Positions 18,348-26,567 of a DNA stretch of 64,000 bases are shown here, piece after piece. Positions within the stretch are counted from its first letter, which is position 1, and the number at the start of each line of letters is the position of its first letter. The translations under genes and the position numbers were made by a program. The stretch is from Methylosinus sporium (GTDB lineage Bacteria; Pseudomonadota; Alphaproteobacteria; Rhizobiales; Beijerinckiaceae), in NCBI RefSeq assembly GCF_003113265.1, contig NZ_PUIV01000011.1, positions 32,529-96,528 on the forward strand, read 5' to 3'. The notes under the pieces were generated by a model that searched no databases, was not told where the DNA came from, and was given only the letters and a program-made list of their open reading frames with translations.

Positions 18348-20138
18348 ATGGGCATTCAGACGCCGAACGGCTTCAATCTCGACAATTCCGGCAAGCGCAT
18401 CGTCGTCGATCCGGTCACGCGCATCGAGGGACACCTCCGCGTCGAGGTCAATGTCGACAAGAACAATGTGATCCGCAACGCGGTCTCGACCGGCACAATG
18501 TGGCGCGGCATCGAGGTGATCTTGAAGGGCCGCGATCCGCGCGACGCCTGGGCCTTCACGCAGCGCATCTGCGGCGTCTGCACCGGCACACATGCGCTCA
18601 CCTCGGTGCGCGCAGTGGAGAATGCGCTCAACATCAACATTCCCGAGAACGCCAACTCCATCCGCAATATGATGCAGCTGGCGCTGCAGGTGCACGATCA
18701 TCTCGTGCATTTCTATCATCTTCATGCGCTCGATTGGGTCGATGTGGTCTCGGCGCTCTCCGCCGATCCCAAGGCGACCTCGGCGCTGGCGCAGTCTATC
18801 TCCGATTGGCCGCTGTCCTCGCCCGGCTATTTCAAGGATCTGCAGATCCGGCTGAAGAAATTCGTCGAGTCCGGACAACTCGGCCCGTTCAAGAACGGCT
18901 ATTGGGGCCATGCGGCCTATAAGCTTCCGCCGGAAGCGAACCTCATGGCCGTCGCGCATTATCTCGAGGCGCTCGATTTCCAAAAGGAGATCGTGAAGGT
19001 CCAGACGATCTTCGGCGGCAAGAATCCGCATCCGAACTGGCTCGTCGGCGGCGTGCCCTGCGCCATCAATGTCGATGGCAATGGCGCGGTCGGCGCGATC
19101 AATATGGAGCGCCTCAACGACGTCACCTCGATCATTCAGCAGTCGATCGAATTCGTCGAGAAGGTCTATGTGCCGGACGTGCTGGCCATCGGCTCATTCT
19201 ACAAGGACTGGCTTTATGGCGGCGGCCTCTCGGGCAAGAATGTCATGGCCTATGGCGACATTCCCGAGCACGCCAATGACTTTTCCCCCGACAATCTCGG
19301 CCTGCCGCGCGGCGTGATCCTCAATGGCAATCTGAAAGAGATTTTCCCGGTCGATCACACCGATCCGGAACAGATCCAGGAGTTCGTCACCCATTCCTGG
19401 TACAAATATCCGGACGAAACCAAGGGGCTGCATCCCTGGGACGGCGTCACCGAGCCCAATTACAAGCTCGGCCCCAACGCCAAGGGCACGCCGACCAATA
19501 TTCAGGAGCTGGACGAAGCCGGCAAATATTCCTGGATCAAGGCGCCGCGCTGGCGCGGCAACGCCGTCGAGGTGGGGCCGCTGGCGCGCTACATCGTCGG
19601 CTACGCCCAGGGCAAAGCGGAGTTCAAGGAGCCGACCGACGAGTTTTTGAAGAAGCTCGGCGTGCCGGTGACGGCGCTGTTCTCGACGCTCGGCCGCACG
19701 GCGGCGCGCGCATTGGAGGCGCAATGGGCGGTGCGCAAGATGGAGCACTTCCAGAACAAGCTGATCGCCAACATCAAGGCCGGCGACTCCTCCACCGCCA
19801 ATATCGACAAATGGAATCCGCAGGCCTGGCCGAAGGAGGCCAAGGGCTTCGGCTTCACCGAGGCGCCGCGCGGCGCGCTCGCCCATTGGATCAAGGTGAA
19901 GGACGGCAAGATCGAAAATTATCAGTGCGTCGTGCCGACGACCTGGAACGGCAGCCCGCGCGATCCCAAGGGCAATATCGGCGCCTTCGAGGCCTCGCTG
20001 ATGGATACCCCGCTGGCCGATCCGCAGAAGCCACTCGAGATTCTGCGCACCATCCATTCCTTCGACCCCTGCCTCGCCTGCTCGACTCACGTGATGAGCG
20101 AGGACGGGCAGGAGATGACGCAAGTCACGGTTCGCTGA
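18348..20138 (+). CDS. hupL: Uptake [NiFe] hydrogenase large subunit
   Basis: Catalytic subunit holding the Ni-Fe(CN)2CO centre that oxidises H2 at the periplasmic side of the membrane. The 596-residue precursor contains RICGVC (C75, C78) and DPCLACSTH (C575, C578, H581). The 15 residues after His581 are the C-terminal peptide removed by HupD once nickel is inserted. Length and motifs match group 1 uptake enzymes. It is separated from hupS by 213 bp containing two palindromic repeats, wider than in the usual hupSL arrangement; ATG 18348 is preceded by GAGGAAACGC. hupC follows 12 bp downstream. Confidence 0.97.
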   Translation: MGIQTPNGFNLDNSGKRIVVDPVTRIEGHLRVEVNVDKNNVIRNAVSTGTMWRGIEVILKGRDPRDAWAFTQRICGVCTGTHALTSVRAVENALNINIPENANSIRNMMQLALQVHDHLVHFYHLHALDWVDVVSALSADPKATSALAQSISDWPLSSPGYFKDLQIRLKKFVESGQLGPFKNGYWGHAAYKLPPEANLMAVAHYLEALDFQKEIVKVQTIFGGKNPHPNWLVGGVPCAINVDGNGAVGAINMERLNDVTSIIQQSIEFVEKVYVPDVLAIGSFYKDWLYGGGLSGKNVMAYGDIPEHANDFSPDNLGLPRGVILNGNLKEIFPVDHTDPEQIQEFVTHSWYKYPDETKGLHPWDGVTEPNYKLGPNAKGTPTNIQELDEAGKYSWIKAPRWRGNAVEVGPLARYIVGYAQGKAEFKEPTDEFLKKLGVPVTALFSTLGRTAARALEAQWAVRKMEHFQNKLIANIKAGDSSTANIDKWNPQAWPKEAKGFGFTEAPRGALAHWIKVKDGKIENYQCVVPTTWNGSPRDPKGNIGAFEASLMDTPLADPQKPLEILRTIHSFDPCLACSTHVMSEDGQEMTQVTVR

Positions 20139-20150
20139 GGAGGCGAGGTC

Positions 20151-20876
20151 ATGACCGAGGCGACGCAAATCCATGGCGTTCTGGACAGCCATGGCGAGAA
20201 GGCCGCTGAGCTGCAGAGCGTCTATGTCTATGAGGCGCCGGTGCGGATCTGGCACTGGGTCAATGCGGCGGCGATCGTCGTGCTGGCGACGACGGGCTAT
20301 TTCATCGCCTCGCCCCTGCCCTCCACGCCCGGCGAGGCGAGCTCGCAATTCCTGATGGGCTACATACGCTTCGCGCATTTCTCGGCGGGCTATGTGCTCG
20401 CCGTGGCCTTGCTGATGCGCATCTATTGGGCCTTCGTCGGCAATGAGCACGCCAAGCAGATTTTCTACCTGCCGGTGTGGGACCGCAAATGGCTGTCGGG
20501 CGTGCTCTACGAGGCCGGCTGGTACGCCTTTCTGGTGAAGCAGCCGAAGAAATACATCGGCCATAACCCGCTCGGCCATCTGGTGATGCATCTCTTCATG
20601 CTCAACCTGGCCTTTCTGGTGGTGACGGGTTTCGCGCTCTACTCCGAGGGCGCCGGCCGCGACAGCTGGCAGTACAAGCTGTTCGGCTGGGTGTTCGCGA
20701 TCTGGCCGAACAGCCAGGACGTCCATACTTGGCATCATCTCGCCATGTGGGGCGTCATTCTCTTCGTGATCATCCACATCTACACCGCCGTGCGCGAGGA
20801 TATCGTCTCCCGCCAGAGCCTCATCTCCTCGATGATCTCCGGCGAGCGCGTGTTCCGCGACGAGGCGGACAAGTGA
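20151..20876 (+). CDS. hupC: Hydrogenase cytochrome b subunit
   Basis: Di-haem b-type cytochrome that anchors HupSL and passes electrons to the quinone pool. The 241-residue protein has four hydrophobic spans: about residues 35-55, 75-95, 140-165 and 190-215. Candidate haem-ligand histidines sit in RIWHWVNA, RFAHFSAGY, HLVMHLFMLN and HTWHHLAMWGVILFVIIHIY, matching the HupC/HyaC/HoxZ family. The start is 12 bp after hupL with a GAGGCGAGG ribosome site. Confidence 0.95.
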   Translation: MTEATQIHGVLDSHGEKAAELQSVYVYEAPVRIWHWVNAAAIVVLATTGYFIASPLPSTPGEASSQFLMGYIRFAHFSAGYVLAVALLMRIYWAFVGNEHAKQIFYLPVWDRKWLSGVLYEAGWYAFLVKQPKKYIGHNPLGHLVMHLFMLNLAFLVVTGFALYSEGAGRDSWQYKLFGWVFAIWPNSQDVHTWHHLAMWGVILFVIIHIYTAVREDIVSRQSLISSMISGERVFRDEADK

Positions 20877-20919
20877 GCCGCCGCGCAGCGACGGGGCGAG
20901 CGACAACCGAGGAGACGCC

Positions 20920-21501
20920 ATGCGCACTCTCATTCTCGGCATAGGCAATATTCTCTGGGCGGACGAAGGCTTCGGCGTCCGCGCCGTCGAAGAGTTCCAC
21001 GCTCGCTATGAGACCGGCCCGCAGGTGACGGTGCTCGACGGCGGCACACAGGGGCTCTATTTGGTGCAATTCGTCGAGGCTTGCGACCAGCTGCTCGTCT
21101 TCGACGCCATAGATTACGGCCTCGAGCCCGCGACCTTGCGCGTTGTGCGCGACGCAGAAGTGCCGCGCTTCATGGGCGCGAAGAAGATGAGCCTGCATCA
21201 GACCGGCTTCCAGGAGGTGCTCTCCGCGGCCGATCTGCTCGGCCGCTATCCCTCGCGCCTCGCGCTGATCGGCTGCCAGCCGCAGGACCTCGAGGATTGG
21301 GGCGGCCCGCTGACGCCTCCGGTCGTCGCCGCGATCGAGCCGGCGCTCGACGCAGCGGTCGCGACTCTGACAGAATGGGGCGTCGAGTTCCGCCCGCGCG
21401 CGGAGAGCGCGCAGAGCTTCCAGCGCCTGCTGGGGCACGACCTCGACCACAGTGCCTATGAGAGGCGCCTCGGCGCCACCGATGAGGAGACGAGACCATG
21501 A
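20920..21501 (+). CDS. hupD: Hydrogenase maturation endopeptidase
   Basis: Nickel-dependent protease that clips the C-terminal peptide from the HupL precursor after metal insertion. The 193-residue protein begins MRTLILGIGNILWADEGFGV and carries the three nickel-sensing residues at the canonical numbers: Glu16, Asp62 and His93 (numbering as in HybD). DGGTQGLYLVQFVE and the IGCQPQDLEDWGGPL region are also typical. It overlaps the next small gene by four bases. Confidence 0.95.
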   Translation: MRTLILGIGNILWADEGFGVRAVEEFHARYETGPQVTVLDGGTQGLYLVQFVEACDQLLVFDAIDYGLEPATLRVVRDAEVPRFMGAKKMSLHQTGFQEVLSAADLLGRYPSRLALIGCQPQDLEDWGGPLTPPVVAAIEPALDAAVATLTEWGVEFRPRAESAQSFQRLLGHDLDHSAYERRLGATDEETRP

Positions 21502-21719
21502 AGGCGATCCGTTTTGCGGCTGCGGCCGCCGCTTTTCTGCTTCCGGCGACGGCCATGGCGCATCCGGGCAAGCATCCCAACGATCTCGCCTTTGACATCA
21601 TCCATATTTTCACCGAGCCGGATCATCTGCTCGCCATGGCGATGGCGCTCGGCTGGGGCGCTATGGTCGTCGCCGTAGGCATCTGGTTCAAGCCCTGGCG
21701 CGCGTCGTCCTGGCGCTGA
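21498..21719 (+). CDS. Short HupE/UreJ-like membrane protein
   Basis: This 73-residue protein has a signal peptide (cleavage after AMA, residue 21) and a mature part starting HPGKHPNDLAFDIIHIFTEPDHLLAMAMALGWGAMVV. The HP, H-x-DHLLAM and alternating Gly pattern resembles the first segment of HupE/UreJ nickel permeases, but those are about 190-200 residues with six or more spans, and here only one span follows the signal. The frame stops cleanly, and hupF follows 13 bp later in the same operon. It could be a truncated HupE or a separate small family tied to hydrogenases; nickel transport is not claimed. Confidence 0.65.
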   Translation: MKAIRFAAAAAAFLLPATAMAHPGKHPNDLAFDIIHIFTEPDHLLAMAMALGWGAMVVAVGIWFKPWRASSWR

Positions 21720-21732
21720 GGGAATCGCGAGC

Positions 21733-22026
21733 ATGTGCGTCGGCTTTCCCATGACCATCGTCGAAGGCGACGCTTTCGAAGCGCTATGCGAGCGGCGCGG
21801 CGAACGGCAGAGCGTCTCCATGGCGCTGGTCGGCGCGCAACCCGCCGGGACCAAGGTGCTGGTCCATGTCGGCACGGCCGTCCGCGTGCTGGACCCGCTC
21901 GAGGCCGCGCAGATCGACGACGCTCTGGATGCGGTGGAAAAGGCCCTCGCCGGCGAGAATGTCGATCACCTTTTCGCCGATCTGGTCGATCGCGAGCCGC
22001 AGCTGCCGGAATTCCTGCGGAAGTGA
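21733..22026 (+). CDS. hupF: HypC-family hydrogenase chaperone HupF
   Basis: HypC paralogue; related HupF proteins assist HupL maturation, especially under oxygen. The 97-residue protein begins MCVGFPMTIVEGD with the essential Cys2 and the MCxGxP motif. It keeps VLVHVGTAVRVLDPLEA before a C-terminal extension (DHLFADLVDREPQLPEFLRK) that HypC (28766) lacks. Last gene before a 176-bp gap holding a second sigma-54 promoter. Confidence 0.92.
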   Translation: MCVGFPMTIVEGDAFEALCERRGERQSVSMALVGAQPAGTKVLVHVGTAVRVLDPLEAAQIDDALDAVEKALAGENVDHLFADLVDREPQLPEFLRK

Positions 22027-22153
22027 CGGCGCTGGAAGTCCTCTATCCAGAATGATAAGCTATCTTCCAGATATAGCTCGTCGAATCTTTGGCTCCAGCT
22101 GGAAAGCTTCTTTCGACTCAGTCGCCTAGCTCGTCGCCTTCGCGGGCCGCCCA

Positions 22154-22168
22154 TGGCATGGCGATTGC
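22154..22168 (+). promoter_or_regulatory. Second sigma-54 promoter, upstream of hupG
   Basis: TGGCATGGCGATTGC keeps GG-N10-GC spacing with TGGCA and TTGC elements, 35 bp before the hupG ATG. A CTGGAAAG copy (22099-22106) lies 48 bp upstream, like those before hupS. It would give the maturation genes H2-responsive transcription independent of hupSL. Confidence 0.75.
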
Positions 22169-22202
22169 GGCCTCCTCGGCAAAAATAAAATGGGAGGACC
22201 GC

Positions 22203-22643
22203 ATGTCCGGGTCGTTGCAGCTGGCGCTGAGCGAAAAATCCGGCGTCGCTCTGCTGGACGAGACCAATATCGACGCTTTTCTGGCCGCGCCGCCCGCCGC
22301 GAGCGCGCATACGCTGCTCTTCTTCGGCGGCGATCCGGACCAGCGCAGCGAGACCCATGACGTGGCGATCATCTTTCCACAGCTGGTCAAAGCCTTCGCC
22401 GGAAGGCTGCGCGCCGCCATCATCGCGCCCACAGCCGAGAAGGCGCTGGAAGGACGCTTCAGCGTCTGCGTCTATCCGAGCCTCGTCGTGACCTATGGAA
22501 GCGAGACTCTCGGCGTGCTGCCGAAAGTCTATGACTGGTCCGAATATCTCTCGCGGATCGAGGCGCTGCTGCAATTGCAGGCCGCGCCGGCGAAAGAGCC
22601 GCGCGTGCGCATCACCTTCACGGAAGGGGAGACGAGCTCATGA
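22203..22643 (+). CDS. hupG: Hydrogenase small-subunit chaperone HupG (HyaE family)
   Basis: Thioredoxin-fold chaperone family (HyaE/HoxO/HupG) thought to bind the Tat signal of the small subunit before export. 146 residues from ATG 22203, which has GGGAGGACC just upstream. Visible: LLFFGGDPDQRSETHDVAIIFPQLVKAF and the FSVCVYPSLVVTYGSETLGVLPKVYDW region. The CxxC of true thioredoxins is absent, as in the family. It overlaps hupH by four bases. Confidence 0.88.
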   Translation: MSGSLQLALSEKSGVALLDETNIDAFLAAPPAASAHTLLFFGGDPDQRSETHDVAIIFPQLVKAFAGRLRAAIIAPTAEKALEGRFSVCVYPSLVVTYGSETLGVLPKVYDWSEYLSRIEALLQLQAAPAKEPRVRITFTEGETSS

Positions 22644-23494
22644 AAGCCGGATTCTGGGTTTCGCCCGACGGCGCCGACGAAGCGATGACGGTCATGCCGA
22701 TCGGCTATGACGCCGAGGCGGAGACCAAGCGCAGCGTCATCGCTTTTCTCGCGACCGCGACCGGCGAGCAGGCCGTCGCCGAATGCCCCCGCGCGGCGGC
22801 TCTGCTGCCGCAGCTCGCCGATGCGCTCGCCGCGCAACGCGCCGATGCGCCGAGCAAGCTCTTCGACATAACCGATTATGAGGCGAAAGAACGCGAGCTC
22901 ATCGGCCAGGTGCTCGGCGAGGGCGAGGTGAGCGGCGTCGCCGCCCTCCCCGACGGCGTCACCGCGCAAATTCTCGAGGCCTCCATGGCGGGCCTGTGGC
23001 GCGTGCGCTTCACCGACGCCGAGGGACGGCTCACCGCCGATTATCTCGAGATCGCCGCCATTCCCCATGTCGTCGAGCGCGCAGCGGAAATCACCGCCGA
23101 GAGCATCGCCATAGGCGCGGAGCCGGAAGGCGCGATGAATGTGATGCCCATGCTGGCCGAGATCGACGCCCGTATGCGCGCGCATAAAGCCGGCGATCCG
23201 GCGCATGTCATCAATTTCTCGCTGCTGCCCGTGTCGGAGATCGACATGGAGCATTTGCAGCTCACGCTCGGCAATGGACCCGTGCAGCTTATCTCGCGCG
23301 GCTATGGCTCCGCCAAGATCACCGCGACCGGCGCCCGCAATGTGTGGTCGGTGCAATTCTTCAACGCCATGGGTACGATCATCCTCGACACGTTGGAGAT
23401 CGGCGACACGCCCGCCGCGGCCTGCGCCGCCGACGAGGATTTCCACGATTCGGCGGAACGTCTGCGCGAGATTCACGAGGCCTATTTCACATGA
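22640..23494 (+). CDS. hupH: Hydrogenase expression/formation protein HupH (HyaF family)
   Basis: HupH/HyaF/HoxQ proteins assist assembly of the small subunit with its iron-sulfur clusters. The 284-residue product carries [53 protein letters not shown] and [22 protein letters not shown], which are hallmarks of the family. It overlaps hupG (ATGA) and hupI (ATGA), so expression is coupled along the block. Confidence 0.9.
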   Translation: MKAGFWVSPDGADEAMTVMPIGYDAEAETKRSVIAFLATATGEQAVAECPRAAALLPQLADALAAQRADAPSKLFDITDYEAKERELIGQVLGEGEVSGVAALPDGVTAQILEASMAGLWRVRFTDAEGRLTADYLEIAAIPHVVERAAEITAESIAIGAEPEGAMNVMPMLAEIDARMRAHKAGDPAHVINFSLLPVSEIDMEHLQLTLGNGPVQLISRGYGSAKITATGARNVWSVQFFNAMGTIILDTLEIGDTPAAACAADEDFHDSAERLREIHEAYFT

Positions 23495-23688
23495 GCGACG
23501 AAACGCTTCGCGATATCGCCCCCGACGCGCGCATGGAATGCGGCGTGTGCTGGCATGTCTATGATCCGGCCGAGGGCGATCCCGTCTGGCAAGTGCCGCC
23601 GGGCGTCGCCTTCGCCGATCTTCCCGCAGACTGGCGCTGCCCCGAATGCGACGCGCCGCAAGAGAAATTCTTGAGGTGCGAGAATTGA
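23491..23688 (+). CDS. hupI: Rubredoxin HupI
   Basis: A 65-residue rubredoxin with the two iron-binding knuckles [12 protein letters not shown] and [10 protein letters not shown] (four Cys). Hydrogenase-associated rubredoxins (HupI/HoxR) are thought to provide redox protection or cluster assembly for the small subunit in air. The start overlaps the hupH stop; the longer open frame to 23344 is read through hupH and rejected. Confidence 0.94.
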   Translation: MSDETLRDIAPDARMECGVCWHVYDPAEGDPVWQVPPGVAFADLPADWRCPECDAPQEKFLRCEN

Positions 23689-24185
23689 GCGACGCCGCGG
23701 CGAGAGGCGAGAAACTCGCGGATTTCTACCGCCGCGTCCATGAGACGTCGATGCGGGACTCCGGCCTCTGCAACGAGGCGCTCGCAGTGGAGCCGGTGGG
23801 CTTTCGCGACTTCGGCCCTTATGCGCTGGGCGTGATCGTCACGCCCTGGTTCGCCAATCTCGTCGTCACCGCGCCACGCGAGGGCGCCGATGCGCCCTTT
23901 CCCGATCCGGCGCGGCTGCAATTGCGCTTTCCGGCCGGCGACGTCGAATTCAATGTCAGCGAGATCGAGGGTTTCGGCCGCATCGCCGCCTGCTCGCTGT
24001 TCTCGCCCATGGATGATTTCGCCGATTACGAGGCGGCGCGGACCGCAGCGCGCGCGGCGCTCGACGCTCTGCTCGATCCCGCGATGAACGAGACGCCAAA
24101 GCGCGAGCCCGAGCCTACCGCGGCCCTCGATCGGCGCGCATTGTTCGGCGGCCGTCGACGCAGCGACGAAGAGGCCTCGCCATGA
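23685..24185 (+). CDS. hupJ: [NiFe]-hydrogenase assembly chaperone HupJ (HybE-like)
   Basis: Assembly chaperone of the HupJ/HoxT/HybE family. About 166 residues: [30 protein letters not shown], then [13 protein letters not shown] (the family's VTPWFMNLI-type motif), [28 protein letters not shown]. The likely start is TTG 23685, overlapping the hupI stop and eight bases after GAGG; GTG 23676 is an alternative. The C-terminal 40 residues are a low-complexity tail. It overlaps hupK by four bases. Confidence 0.88.
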   Translation: MSDAAARGEKLADFYRRVHETSMRDSGLCNEALAVEPVGFRDFGPYALGVIVTPWFANLVVTAPREGADAPFPDPARLQLRFPAGDVEFNVSEIEGFGRIAACSLFSPMDDFADYEAARTAARAALDALLDPAMNETPKREPEPTAALDRRALFGGRRRSDEEASP

Positions 24186-25246
24186 GCGTGGGCGCCGATC
24201 TCGGAGGGCTCGGCCCCGGCGCGATCTCCATCGTCGCCGAGCTCGCCGATGATCGCATCTGCTCGGTGCGCGTGCGCTCGAGCCGGCCCGCTCATCTCAC
24301 GCGTCTGTTTCGCGGACGCCCCGCCGCGGAAGTCGCGCCGCTCGCCGGACGGCTGTTCTCCCTCTGCGGCCTCTCCCACGCTTTCGCCGCCTCGCGCGCC
24401 ATCGCCGCGGCGCGCGGAGAAATGCGCAAGCCCACGCCGCAAAATCTCGTCGCGCTCGATTGCGAGCGCCTCTCCGAGACATTGCGCGCGCTGACGACAA
24501 TGGCGGAGGACGCTGTTCCGCCGACGGCCCTGCGCGCGGTTCTGGCGCTGACGCGCGAGCTCGCGACAGGCGACGCGCGCGACCGCGGCGCGACCGCCGC
24601 CCGCCTGCGCGCCGAAGCGGCGAAGCTCGGCCTGCCGGACGCTTCCAACTCGGCCGCGAGCAGCGATACGCCTTTCGGCAAATTGTCGCGCGAGCTGGCG
24701 CGCAGCCCCGCCATAGCCGCGAGCGCGCCCGATACGCTGCGCGCGGAGGACGACGGCGCCGTGCTAGAAGGAATAAGGGCGCAGGGCGAAAGCTTCAGCG
24801 CTACGCCCAGCATCGCCGGCCGCGCACCGGAGACCGGCGCCTTCGCGCGTCATTGGCGCGAGACCGATCTCTCGCGCGGCGCAATCTGCGCGCGCTTTTC
24901 CGCGCGCATGATCGATCTCGATCGGCTCGTGACGCGCCTCTCCGACGGCGCCGAAGACGCCTCCCGCAGCGAGGCTCCCGCCACACGAGAAGCCTATTGC
25001 GCGGTCGAAACTTCACGCGGGAAGCTGTATCATTGGGTTCGGCTCACACCGGACGATAGGATCGAGAATTATGCGATCGTCGCGCCGACAGAATGGAATT
25101 TCCATCCCGCCGGACCTTTCGTCGCCGCTCTGCTCGGCGCGCGCATTCCGCGCGCCGCGGCGGCGCAGACGATCACACGGCTCGCAGGCCTCTTCGATCC
25201 CTGCGTCGCCTTTCGCGTCGAGATTCGCGAGGCCGCCTATGCATGA
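24182..25246 (+). CDS. hupK: Hydrogenase maturation factor HupK (degenerate large-subunit homologue)
   Basis: HupK/HoxV resembles a large subunit with incomplete metal-binding motifs and is thought to be a scaffold for the Fe(CN)2CO group. Here the N-terminal motif is SLCGLSH (C62 only) instead of RxCGxC, and the C-terminal motif is DPCVAF (C341 only) instead of DPCxxC. VAPTEWNFHPAGP and AVETSRGKLYHWVRL are shared with true large subunits. 354 residues; it overlaps hupJ and hypA, marking the end of the hup accessory block. Confidence 0.88.
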   Translation: MSVGADLGGLGPGAISIVAELADDRICSVRVRSSRPAHLTRLFRGRPAAEVAPLAGRLFSLCGLSHAFAASRAIAAARGEMRKPTPQNLVALDCERLSETLRALTTMAEDAVPPTALRAVLALTRELATGDARDRGATAARLRAEAAKLGLPDASNSAASSDTPFGKLSRELARSPAIAASAPDTLRAEDDGAVLEGIRAQGESFSATPSIAGRAPETGAFARHWRETDLSRGAICARFSARMIDLDRLVTRLSDGAEDASRSEAPATREAYCAVETSRGKLYHWVRLTPDDRIENYAIVAPTEWNFHPAGPFVAALLGARIPRAAAAQTITRLAGLFDPCVAFRVEIREAAYA

Positions 25247-25580
25247 GATGGCGCTGACCGAGAGCATCGTCGAGCTGATCGAGGAAGAAAGCCGCAAGCA
25301 GGGCTTTTCGCGCGTACGCGTGGTGCGGCTCGAGATCGGCGCGCTCAGCCATGTGGAGCCGGAGGCGATCCGCTTCTGCTTCGAGGCGGTGGCGCATGGC
25401 GGAATCGTCCAGGGCGCGCGGCTCGACATTGTGCGCACTCCCGGCGAAGGCTGGTGCCTCGATTGCGCCAAGACCGTCGCCGTCGAAGAAAGATTTGGTC
25501 CTTGCCCGGACTGCGGCGGATACCATGTCCAAGTCACGGGCGGCGAGGATATGCGGGTGCAGGAACTGGAGGTCGACTAA
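25239..25580 (+). CDS. hypA: Hydrogenase nickel-insertion protein HypA
   Basis: Nickel metallochaperone that works with HypB to load the large subunit. 113 residues from ATG 25239 ([18 protein letters not shown]): the N-terminal MHE provides the nickel-binding His2. A zinc site follows, CLDC and CPDC separated by 13 residues. The start inside the end of hupK (8-bp overlap) is fixed by the conserved MHE. Confidence 0.96.
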   Translation: MHEMALTESIVELIEEESRKQGFSRVRVVRLEIGALSHVEPEAIRFCFEAVAHGGIVQGARLDIVRTPGEGWCLDCAKTVAVEERFGPCPDCGGYHVQVTGGEDMRVQELEVD

Positions 25581-26554
25581 TGTGCACGGTCTGCGGCTGC
25601 GGAACTTCCAGCATCGAAGGAAAGCCAGAACATAGCCACGACCATCCGCATGATCATGCGCATGGCCACGCTCACGATCATCATCATGGTCATGACCACG
25701 ATCACGATCACCACCATGACCACGATCATCATCATGATCACCCGCATCCGCACGATCATGACCATCATCATGCGCATGATGGCGATCACGCGCATGACGA
25801 CCACGGCCATCGTCACGATTATGGCTCCGGCGCCGCGGGCGTTCATGTTCCCGGCCTCAGCCAGGAGCGTATCGTCCGCATAGAGCGAGATATTCTCTCC
25901 AAGAACAACGACCACGCGCGCGAGAACCGGGTGCGCTTCGAGCAATCCGGCGTCTTTGCGCTCAACTTCGTCTCCAGCCCCGGCTCCGGCAAGACGCAGC
26001 TTCTCGTGCGCACGATCACCGATCTGAAAGACCGCTTTCCCATTTCCGTCATCGAAGGCGATCAGCAGACGTCCAATGACGCGGAGCGGATCCGCGCGAC
26101 AGGCGTTTCGGCCTTGCAGATCAACACCGGCAAGGGCTGCCATCTCGACGCGCATATGGTCTCTCGCGCGCTCGCCGAGCTCGCTGTCGCGCCCTCCTCG
26201 CTGCTCTTCATCGAGAATGTCGGCAATCTCGTCTGCCCCGCCGCCTTCGATCTCGGCGAGGCGCATAAGATCGTCGTGCTCTCGGTGACGGAGGGCGAGG
26301 ACAAGCCGCTCAAATATCCCGAAATGTTCGCGGCCTCCGATCTCATACTGCTGAACAAATCCGATCTTCTGCCGCATGTGGAGTTCGACGTCGGGCGCTG
26401 TCTCGCCAATGCGTTGAAGGTCAATCCCGATTTGCAGACATTGGTCGTCTCCGCGCGCACCGGCGACGGCATGGCGGCCTTCTACGCCTGGATCGAGGCG
26501 CGCGCGGCGCGGGCCGCCGCGAGAAGCGCGCGCGCCGCCGCCGCGGCGAAGTGA
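25580..26554 (+). CDS. hypB: Hydrogenase nickel-insertion GTPase HypB, with long His-rich region
   Basis: GTPase driving nickel delivery. 324 residues: an N-terminal CxxCGC-type nickel motif (MCTVCGCG), then a His/Asp tract (residues 18-79) with 34 histidines, then the GTPase domain with P-loop [24 protein letters not shown] and NKSDLL. The His tract suggests a nickel-storage role as reported for Bradyrhizobium HypB. It overlaps the hypA stop by one base. Confidence 0.96.
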   Translation: MCTVCGCGTSSIEGKPEHSHDHPHDHAHGHAHDHHHGHDHDHDHHHDHDHHHDHPHPHDHDHHHAHDGDHAHDDHGHRHDYGSGAAGVHVPGLSQERIVRIERDILSKNNDHARENRVRFEQSGVFALNFVSSPGSGKTQLLVRTITDLKDRFPISVIEGDQQTSNDAERIRATGVSALQINTGKGCHLDAHMVSRALAELAVAPSSLLFIENVGNLVCPAAFDLGEAHKIVVLSVTEGEDKPLKYPEMFAASDLILLNKSDLLPHVEFDVGRCLANALKVNPDLQTLVVSARTGDGMAAFYAWIEARAARAAARSARAAAAAK

Positions 26555-26567
26555 GGAGAAAAGGCTT

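Noticed and set aside
25640..25830. Repetitive CAT/GAT tract considered as a CRISPR or satellite repeat
   Set aside because: It is in frame inside hypB and encodes the known type of His/Asp tract; there are no spacers or regular repeat units.
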